NCBI GenBank assembly: GCA_013286465.1
Contig: JABDFR010000025.1
Coordinates: forward strand, 1-39,867
Direction of reading: 5' to 3'
DNA: 39,867 nt
From: Acidobacteriota bacterium
Lineage (GTDB): Bacteria; Acidobacteriota; Terriglobia; Acidiferrales; UBA7541
Shown: positions 35,082-39,867 of the stretch, piece after piece
How positions within the stretch are numbered: the first letter of the stretch is position 1
Layout of the letters: each line of letters opens with the position of its first letter
Notes under the pieces: generated by a model
Database searches by the model: none
Told to the model about the DNA's origin: nothing
The model's input: only the letters and a program-made list of their open reading frames with translations
Made by a program: the position numbers and the translations under genes

Positions 35082-35564
35082 ATGGAACTACATGATGTTC
35101 CTATTGAAATTCCGGACGGGGCGAACCTGATCCTTGGGCAGTCGCACTTCATCAAAACGGCTGAAGATATCTATGAAGTCATGGTGAACACTGTTCCGGG
35201 GGCGAAATTTGCCGTGGCTTTTTGCGAGGCTTCGGGGCCCTGCCTTATTCGCGTGGAATCGAATGATGATGAATTGCGGCGCGTGGCTATTTCGAACGCT
35301 GAAGCTATTGCTGCGGGTCATGTTTTCGTTTTGTTGATTCGGCAGGCGTTTCCGATCAATGTACTTAGCCGCATTCGCGATTGCTTTGAAGTTTGCAATA
35401 TTTTCTGTGCCACGGCGAACCCGGTCGAAGTAATTGTAGCTCAGTCCGGTCACGGCCGAGGCGTCCTCGGAGTAATCGACGGCTATCCTCCGAAAGGCGT
35501 CGAATCGGCGGACGACGCCAAGGCCCGTCACGCCCTCGTTCGCAAATTTGGGTACAAATTGTAG
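35082..35564 (+). CDS. Adenosine-specific kinase family protein (DUF355)
   Basis: A 160-residue soluble protein matching the small adenosine-specific kinase family first seen in archaea: MELHDVPIEIPDGANLILGQSHFIKTAED-type opening, AKFAVAFCEASG, INVLSRI, CNIFCATANPVEVIVA and GRGVLGVIDG. The start is the ATG at 35082 with GAGGG about 5 nt upstream; the longer open frame lacks this. The enzymatic role is known by family only. The TAG stop at 35562-35564 lies inside a family C hairpin repeat. Confidence 0.85.
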   Translation: MELHDVPIEIPDGANLILGQSHFIKTAEDIYEVMVNTVPGAKFAVAFCEASGPCLIRVESNDDELRRVAISNAEAIAAGHVFVLLIRQAFPINVLSRIRDCFEVCNIFCATANPVEVIVAQSGHGRGVLGVIDGYPPKGVESADDAKARHALVRKFGYKL

Positions 35565-35590
35565 GGGCGGGTCCGCCTTGGCGGACGCCC
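35561..35590 (+). repeat. Family C hairpin unit at the stop codon of the adenosine-kinase-like gene
   Basis: GTAGGGGCGGGTCCG (35561-35575) begins within the stop codon. GTCCGCC-TT-GGCGGAC (35571-35586) is a 7-bp stem. It is identical over 15 nt to the reverse complement of 22651-22665. A related unit with GGCGGACGCCC lies at 39665-39682. Confidence 0.7.
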
Positions 35591-35619
35591 GGTGTGGCTT
35601 TGGGTTTGCGTTTTCAGTC

Positions 35620-35800
35620 GCGGCGCAAACGCCGCTGCAGGTGCCCGGCGCTAAAGCGCATCGATGTTGGCCGGCTTATTTCGGAGCGCTGAAGCGCTCC
35701 TGCCCCGTATAAATGCGGGGGCTGCTACCTGAAAAACAAAACTTCAGCGGCTAAAACCGAATCGATTTTACGGCGGTGACGGCACGACTGAAGTCGTGCC
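35620..35800. repeat. Array of short hairpins with (T/C)(A/G)AA loops
   Basis: Within 180 bp: GCGGCG-CAAA-CGCCGC (35620-35635), GCGC-TAAA-GCGC (35648-35659), GGAGCGC-TGAA-GCGCTCC (35683-35700), CCCCGTA-TAAA-TGCGGGG (35703-35720, one G-T pair), a weak CGG-CTAAAA-CCG (35748-35759) and GGCACGAC-TGAA-GTCGTGCC (35781-35800). The stems differ but the tetraloops share the pattern YRAA. No gene lies in 35565-35895. Confidence 0.7.
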
Positions 35801-35895
35801 CTGACAAAGCTTCCGAGCATTCGCACACGCTCTTTCGCTGTTTTGCTCTTCTGCTGTTCCGCTCTTCTGCGCTTCGGCCATCGCGCCCAAAAACG

Positions 35896-36840
35896 CTACT
35901 TGCTCTCGGGCTTTAGCGGGAGACTAAAATAAAAACTGGCTCCGGCGCCGACTGCGCCTTGCGCCCAAACTCTGCCGCCGTGCCGGGTGATAATCCTGCG
36001 CACGCTGGCCAAACCAATTCCCGAGCCTTCGAATTCGCTGCTGTTGTGGAGACGCTGAAAAGCGCCAAATAATTTATCGGCATATTGCGAATCGAATCCC
36101 ACGCCGTTGTCGCGGATTGAAAAGATGGCGTGGTCCTCGTGGATCTCGGCCGGACCAATCTCGATGATCGCGGGATTGCGCGGGCCTGAATACTTGAGCG
36201 CATTGGAGATCAAATTTACAAACACCTGGCGCAGTAAAGCCGCATCGCACCAGGCCTCCGGGAGCTGCGCAACGCGCCAGAGGACGTTGCGGCTTCCCAA
36301 TGCCTGCTTGCATTCGCCAATCACATTCTCAAGCAGCTCGTTGAGGTTCACGCTCCTCAATTCCATTCCGCGATGCGCGTCGCGCGAGAAGCGCAGGAGG
36401 TTATCGATCAGGTCGGCCATCTTGCGGCCGGCCGATACAACCTTCCCGACATAACGCCGCGACTTCTCGCTCAACGCCGCGCCGGCCTCTTCCTCGAGCA
36501 CCGCGGCGAAACCCATCATCTGCGAGAGCGGGGCGCGCAGATCGTGCGAGACCGAATAAGAAAATGCTTCCAAGTCGCGGTTGGCTTCCTCGAGCTCCGC
36601 TGCGCGGATATTTAGATCGCGGTTGAGCTGCCTGATTTCGGCGGCAGCGCGCGTGCGCTCGCGGACTTCGGCGAGGAGTTCCTCGTTGGTTTTTGCGAGC
36701 TGTGCGGTGCGTTCCGCTACGCGATCCTCGAGCTCGAGCGTCAACATCATCACTTCGTGGTTGGTCGCTTCCAGTTCGTCCTGCAGCAGCGCAATGGTGG
36801 CGTGCAAATCTTTCGGGGCGATTTTTGCTTCTACGCTCAC
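35896..36840 (-). CDS. Soluble sensor histidine kinase linked to the stressosome module
   Basis: A 314-residue kinase without membrane segments. N-terminal coiled coil (about 10-90, Glu/Leu/Arg-rich), HisKA domain with phospho-acceptor His99 (SVSHDLRAPL), and HATPase_c with N box (Asn213 in NLISNALKYS), DNGVG (244-248) and GSGIG (272-276), of the phytochrome-like bacterial group. The start is a GTG whose last bases overlap the stop of the preceding RsbT-RsbX gene (GTGA), so it is translationally coupled to the stressosome genes. No response regulator is adjacent. It is the likely output of the module (inference). Confidence 0.9.
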   Translation of the reverse strand: MSVEAKIAPKDLHATIALLQDELEATNHEVMMLTLELEDRVAERTAQLAKTNEELLAEVRERTRAAAEIRQLNRDLNIRAAELEEANRDLEAFSYSVSHDLRAPLSQMMGFAAVLEEEAGAALSEKSRRYVGKVVSAGRKMADLIDNLLRFSRDAHRGMELRSVNLNELLENVIGECKQALGSRNVLWRVAQLPEAWCDAALLRQVFVNLISNALKYSGPRNPAIIEIGPAEIHEDHAIFSIRDNGVGFDSQYADKLFGAFQRLHNSSEFEGSGIGLASVRRIITRHGGRVWAQGAVGAGASFYFSLPLKPESK

Positions 36841-37832
36841 GATGCCACGCTTCTGACGCAGAGTACCGTGGCGTCGTCATTCTCATTGGCGAGTTCGTGC
36901 AGCAGTTTCGTGGCGATGTCTCGCGCCGGTTGGCGCTCCAGGGCGGGAAAATCGTCCCAGTCCCAACGGCTGCTCAGCCCGTCGGTGTGCAGCACCAGCA
37001 CGATTTCCGGACTCCACTCAAATTCCTCGAGCTTGACGTGCCGCTCCACGTGCGGCTCGCTGGCGCCCAGAATTCCGCGATGCACGCCAAAGGGTACACG
37101 GCGGGCGCCCGAAGCGCGGGCTTCGATGTTGCCTACGCTGGCGAAACTCAGGTGTGTGATCGATGGAAAGCACGCCAACGCCATCACTACACCCCTCGTG
37201 GCGCTGCAGGCGCGGCTTGCGCCGACGAATATTTTGTCCAACGGCTGGTCGTAGTGCGTCTGCACATATTGCTGCGCCGCCAACGCCGCTTTCTTTGCCG
37301 GTTCTCCGTGACCCAAGCCATCGATCAATCCAACCAGCAGCACGCCTTGCGATTCCTTGAGCACAAACGCATCGCCATTTTCCGGCGCCGAGTGCCGGGC
37401 GCGCGTTGCCACTCCCACGTCCCAGATGTGGGGCAGCAAGGCGTCGGGCCGCGGACGGAGCCAACGACGGCAGAGAATCTGCGTGCCCGCTCCCGGCTGC
37501 GACTGTACGTCTATCTCGTCCATTAAGCGATTTACGGTGCCGAGTCCATAGCCGAGCGATCCGGATGTGGTGCAGCCGTCCGTCATCGACTTTTCTATAT
37601 CGGATATTCCTGGGCCGTTATCCTGCGCTTTCACTTCGAGTCCAATTCGTTCGCCGTTGCGCACTTTGCGGAAGGTCAACGCGCCGCGTCCCGCGTGCTT
37701 CACCAAATTGGAAGCTAGTTCCGCCACCACCAGCGCGATCTCTTCGCTCGCGGCATCGGCGAAGCCCAAATTCAACGCGATGCTGCGCGCCGATTGCTGC
37801 GCCGCCAGGCAATCGATGCGGTCAGCTACCAA
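36837..37832 (-). CDS. RsbT-like serine kinase fused to an RsbX-like PP2C phosphatase
   Basis: A 331-residue two-domain protein. Residues 1-125 form a GHKL/anti-sigma-type kinase domain: N box Glu38/Asn42 (AELASNLVKHA), DNGPG (71-75) and lid GYGLGT (94-99). Residues 140-330 form a minimal PP2C/SpoIIE-like phosphatase as in RsbX: Asp154 (NGDAF), DGLGHG (171-176), HTDG (282-285) and DDAT (319-322), the metal-binding positions. It thus joins the kinase and phosphatase of the stressosome cycle in one chain. The start is uncertain: TTG at 37832 is the first NTG codon after the in-frame rsbT stop 30 nt upstream, and there is no good ribosome site. Confidence 0.88.
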   Translation of the reverse strand: MVADRIDCLAAQQSARSIALNLGFADAASEEIALVVAELASNLVKHAGRGALTFRKVRNGERIGLEVKAQDNGPGISDIEKSMTDGCTTSGSLGYGLGTVNRLMDEIDVQSQPGAGTQILCRRWLRPRPDALLPHIWDVGVATRARHSAPENGDAFVLKESQGVLLVGLIDGLGHGEPAKKAALAAQQYVQTHYDQPLDKIFVGASRACSATRGVVMALACFPSITHLSFASVGNIEARASGARRVPFGVHRGILGASEPHVERHVKLEEFEWSPEIVLVLHTDGLSSRWDWDDFPALERQPARDIATKLLHELANENDDATVLCVRSVAS

Positions 37833-37862
37833 TAAATTCCGAGCTTCGAATTCCGCGATGGG

Positions 37863-38270
37863 TCACCGCCGCCACTTCCTTACAATTACCGTCGTGCCTG
37901 TACCGGGCGCGCTATTGATCTCCATTTCGTCCATCAACCGCTTGGCGCCGGGCAAACCCATTCCTAATCCGCCGCCGGTGGTGTGACCTTCGCGCATGGC
38001 TTCATCCACGTCTGCGATCCCCGGCCCGTGATCCTCGAAACTTAATTCCAAGCCGTTGCGTTCGTTTTTGTTCAGCGCACGCCAGCGCATCACGCCGCCG
38101 CCGGCATATTTGTGGACATTGCGGCCCAATTCGGAAGCGGCGGTGACGATGCGGGCTGTCTCGGTGACACCGAATCCGAGTTCGGCGGCGATATCGCGAA
38201 CCGCGCGGCGCGCGATGGCGATGTCGTGCTCCACGTTGATTTCGATTTCTCCGCATTCCTGCAGGGTCAT
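37863..38270 (-). CDS. rsbT: Stressosome serine/threonine kinase RsbT
   Basis: A 135-residue GHKL kinase. In the known system RsbT is held by RsbR/RsbS and, on stress, phosphorylates them and leaves to activate an output protein. N box Glu47/Asn51 (AASELGRNVHKYA), DHGPG (80-84) and GLGMGLPG (101-108) are intact. Its ATG overlaps the rsbS stop by 4 nt (ATGA). Its TGA is in the same frame as the following RsbT-RsbX gene. Confidence 0.94.
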   Translation of the reverse strand: MTLQECGEIEINVEHDIAIARRAVRDIAAELGFGVTETARIVTAASELGRNVHKYAGGGVMRWRALNKNERNGLELSFEDHGPGIADVDEAMREGHTTGGGLGMGLPGAKRLMDEMEINSAPGTGTTVIVRKWRR

Positions 38271-38674
38271 GCGCGGCGCCTCGGTTTGGGATGTCGCGCC
38301 CGCCCCACCATATCGAGCGCGCGATCCACGTTCAGGGCCGTCCGCGTTCGCCCCAGCGAAACTCCCAATTCCGTGGCGGTAATCGCGACCGCCGGCCGCA
38401 TTCCCGCAATGATCGTTTCGCCGCCCATCAATTCCACCATCTGCGCCGTTTCCGCCACGGTGCGCGCAAAATAGGAATCCAAGATTTCCACGCGCGTGAG
38501 ATCCAGAACTAACCCCGTCACCGTATGCTGGTCCATGGCCTCCAGCGTTTTCTCCTGCAGCGCGCAGATCGTCGGGTCGTCCGGATCGGACGGCATGGTC
38601 ACCAGCAAAACTTCGCGCACCTTCGTCACCGTAATCGTTTCCGCGATGCCCTCCGGGCGCTTGGGGCTATGCAT
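38267..38674 (-). CDS. rsbS: Stressosome scaffold protein RsbS (STAS domain)
   Basis: A 135-residue single STAS-domain protein. The conserved phospho-acceptor Ser is in EILDSYFARTVAE (Ser67), equivalent to Ser59 of Bacillus RsbS, and IIAGMRPAVAIT follows as in the family. RsbS forms the stressosome core with RsbR and sequesters RsbT until it is phosphorylated. The gene overlaps rsbR by 8 nt and rsbT by 4 nt. It has an unusual basic tail (HPKPRRRA). Confidence 0.93.
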   Translation of the reverse strand: MHSPKRPEGIAETITVTKVREVLLVTMPSDPDDPTICALQEKTLEAMDQHTVTGLVLDLTRVEILDSYFARTVAETAQMVELMGGETIIAGMRPAVAITATELGVSLGRTRTALNVDRALDMVGRARHPKPRRRA

Positions 38675-39530
38675 CGCCGTTCCCCGCGGTAATTTCCAGG
38701 TTCATCATGCGCAGCGCCACGCGCAATCCCGCCGTCAGTGACGAACGCGTGGCGACTCCGGAAACATCAATCCCCAAATGCACCAAAGTCTGCGCTATCG
38801 CCGGCCGCACTCCCGTCAACACTACGTCCGCGCCGACATAGCGCACCGCTTTGATCGTCTCGAGCAAGTGCTGCGCGGTCTGCGTGTCAATCGTCGGCAC
38901 TCCGGTGATGTCGATCAGCGCCACGGGCGAGCCGGTGTCGGTCAAGCGCTGCAGCAAGCGCTCCATTAATTGCTGCGTCCGGGCGCTATCGAGCATGCCG
39001 ATCAACGGCACCAGGATGATGCCGTCCCAAACCTGGACTAGCGGAACCGTGGCCATCTCCAATATTTCTTGCGCTTGCAGACGAAGCCGTTCCTCCGCCT
39101 GCTTGCGATCGGTGAGGTCGCGCGTAACTTTCCCGAATCCGCGCAAATTTCCGTGCGGATCGCGCAGGGCCGTGATCACCACGCTGGCCCAGAATCGCGT
39201 TCCGTCTTTGCGCACGCGCCAGCCTTCGTCTTCCAGTCGACCCTCGCGCGTAGCCACTTCCAATTCGTGCTCGCACTTTCCGTGCGCCACATCTTCCTGC
39301 GTGTAAAAAACGGAGAAATGCTGCCCGATGATTTCTTCCGGGTGATAGCCCTTCAGCCGTACCGCCGCTGGCGTCCAAGTGGTGATGTGGCCTAGCGGAT
39401 CGAGGATGGTGATCGCATATTCCTTGACGCTCTCCGCCAGCAACTGCAGCATCTCCTGCTGCACTTCCAACGTCAGTGCTTTGCCCGTCTCGAGGCGCTC
39501 ACTGACCAAAGTCTTGCCCTCATCGCTCAT
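38667..39530 (-). CDS. rsbR: RsbR-type stressosome sensor with N-terminal PAS domain
   Basis: A 287-residue protein: a short helical N-terminus, a PAS domain with PAC motif (about 35-145; ITILDPLGHITTW, LKGYHPEEIIGQHFSVFY, RKDGTRFWASVVITAL), a coiled linker, and a STAS domain (about 165-280) with IDTQTAQHLLETI and LTGVRPAIAQTLVHLGID. Thr216 and Thr248 correspond to the Thr171/Thr205 phosphosites of Bacillus RsbR. Bacillus RsbR has a haem-less globin in place of PAS, so the input signal here is different (redox, light or ligand; not determinable). The start at 39530 has GAGGGG upstream. Confidence 0.93.
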   Translation of the reverse strand: MSDEGKTLVSERLETGKALTLEVQQEMLQLLAESVKEYAITILDPLGHITTWTPAAVRLKGYHPEEIIGQHFSVFYTQEDVAHGKCEHELEVATREGRLEDEGWRVRKDGTRFWASVVITALRDPHGNLRGFGKVTRDLTDRKQAEERLRLQAQEILEMATVPLVQVWDGIILVPLIGMLDSARTQQLMERLLQRLTDTGSPVALIDITGVPTIDTQTAQHLLETIKAVRYVGADVVLTGVRPAIAQTLVHLGIDVSGVATRSSLTAGLRVALRMMNLEITAGNGDA

Positions 39531-39540
39531 GGGATTCCCC

Positions 39541-39586
39541 TCATCCCTCAAATCGGCAGATTCCAGCCACACTTCAACCCTCAAAT
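39541..39586 (-). promoter_or_regulatory. Direct repeat upstream of rsbR
   Basis: Two 13-nt units, 39541-39553 (TCATCCCTCAAAT) and 39574-39586 (TCAACCCTCAAAT), 12/13 identical and 33 bp apart (about three helical turns), lie just upstream of the rsbR start. The proximal one overlaps the ribosome-binding region. It could be a regulator site; no -10/-35 pair is convincing. Confidence 0.3.
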
Positions 39587-39664
39587 GTGGGAGCGATCGC
39601 AATGAGTACGGCGAAAGTGGAAGGCTAAGAGTGCAGACGACGAAAAAAGTCCGGGGAGAGCCCG

Positions 39665-39682
39665 CTTGGGCGGACGCCCAAG
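39665..39682. repeat. Hairpin CTTGGGCG-GA-CGCCCAAG
   Basis: A perfect 8-bp stem with a 2-nt centre in the gap between rsbR and the partial right-edge gene. It shares GGCGGACGCCC with the family C unit at 35580-35590. Confidence 0.6.
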
Positions 39683-39716
39683 GTGGGTTGGGGGGTCGTT
39701 CGATTTTTAATCCCGG

Positions 39717-39753
39717 AAAAAGCGGCAGGCGAATCTGAAACCGCGCCCGCCGC
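39717..39753 (-). terminator. Rho-independent terminator of the right-edge gene
   Basis: Minus-strand 10-bp stem (39744-39753 with 39722-39731, one G-T pair), loop of 12 nt, followed by TTTTT (39717-39721). It starts 12 nt after the stop codon at 39766 and separates that gene from rsbR. Confidence 0.65.
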
Positions 39754-39765
39754 TCCGGGGAAAAA

Positions 39766-39867
39766 TTACTTGCGTCCTGGCGAAGCTTTATCCAACAGGC
39801 TCACCAAAGGTTCAGCCGCCTCAGGCACTGGGCCAATGCCCTTCTCGATGTCCCGTGCGGTAATTTC
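39766..39867 (-). CDS. C-terminal end of an unidentified protein (partial)
   Basis: A minus-strand frame open from the window edge gives 33 residues, including ITARDIEKGIGPVPEAAEPL and ending in ASPGRK followed by TAA. It is followed by a good terminator, which supports a real gene end. Too short to assign a family. Confidence 0.6.
   Translation of the reverse strand, partial: EITARDIEKGIGPVPEAAEPLVSLLDKASPGRK

Overview
The window looks like a chromosomal segment of an Acidobacteriota genome, most likely the Terriglobia/Koribacter-like side, with high GC. This is inferred from gene types: an ADOP-type MacB/FtsX permease without its own ATPase, a DUF3106 protein behind a sigma/anti-sigma pair, a Ser/Thr kinase with a C-terminal TPR half, a meso-DAP-type MurE, and GC-rich intergenic hairpins. 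No phage, plasmid, transposase or CRISPR genes are visible.

Layout. (1) 1-10.9 kb, minus strand: the division/cell-wall (dcw) cluster read as mraZ, rsmH, ftsL-like, ftsI (with PASTA), murE, murF, mraY, murD, ftsW (cut by the left edge). Four 10-bp-spaced MraZ boxes lie upstream, and a candidate internal promoter precedes murF. (2) 11.2-13.1 kb, minus: an ECF sigma factor, zinc-type anti-sigma factor and DUF3106 protein in one tight operon. (3) 13.3-17.5 kb: a secreted protein, ZIP metal transporter, YchF-type GTPase, AlkA-like glycosylase, a DUF4149 membrane protein and a conserved hypothetical. (4) 17.6-21.3 kb: tRNA-Val(CAC), a MoxR/DUF58 pair, and mutY flanked by two inverted-repeat elements. 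(5) 21.6-24.1 kb, minus: a second ECF sigma/anti-sigma pair with a recognisable ECF promoter, plus a secreted protein. (6) 24.1-35.6 kb: a 1-kb gene-free stretch, the ADOP permease, a small protein, the kinase, acetyl-CoA synthetase, an SDR, a PGPGW membrane protein and an adenosine-specific kinase. (7) 35.9-39.5 kb, minus: a five-gene stressosome module, rsbR (PAS-STAS), rsbS, rsbT, an RsbT-RsbX fusion and a soluble histidine kinase, followed upstream by the tail of another gene.

The most interesting system is the stressosome module. Sensor/scaffold proteins (RsbR, RsbS), the switch kinase (RsbT), a second RsbT-like kinase fused to an RsbX-like PP2C phosphatase, and a histidine kinase are tightly packed or overlapping, with no sigma-B, RsbU, RsbV or RsbW in view. 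The probable output is therefore a phosphorelay rather than partner switching to sigma-B (inference).

The second theme is intergenic structure. At least five unrelated genes have a TAG stop codon placed directly at the edge of a GC-rich hairpin repeat. mutY is flanked by two different ~160-bp inverted-repeat elements. A 180-bp array carries hairpins that all have (T/C)(A/G)AA loops. Three genes without a Shine-Dalgarno sequence have a -10-like hexamer exactly 9 nt before the ATG, which suggests leaderless mRNAs.
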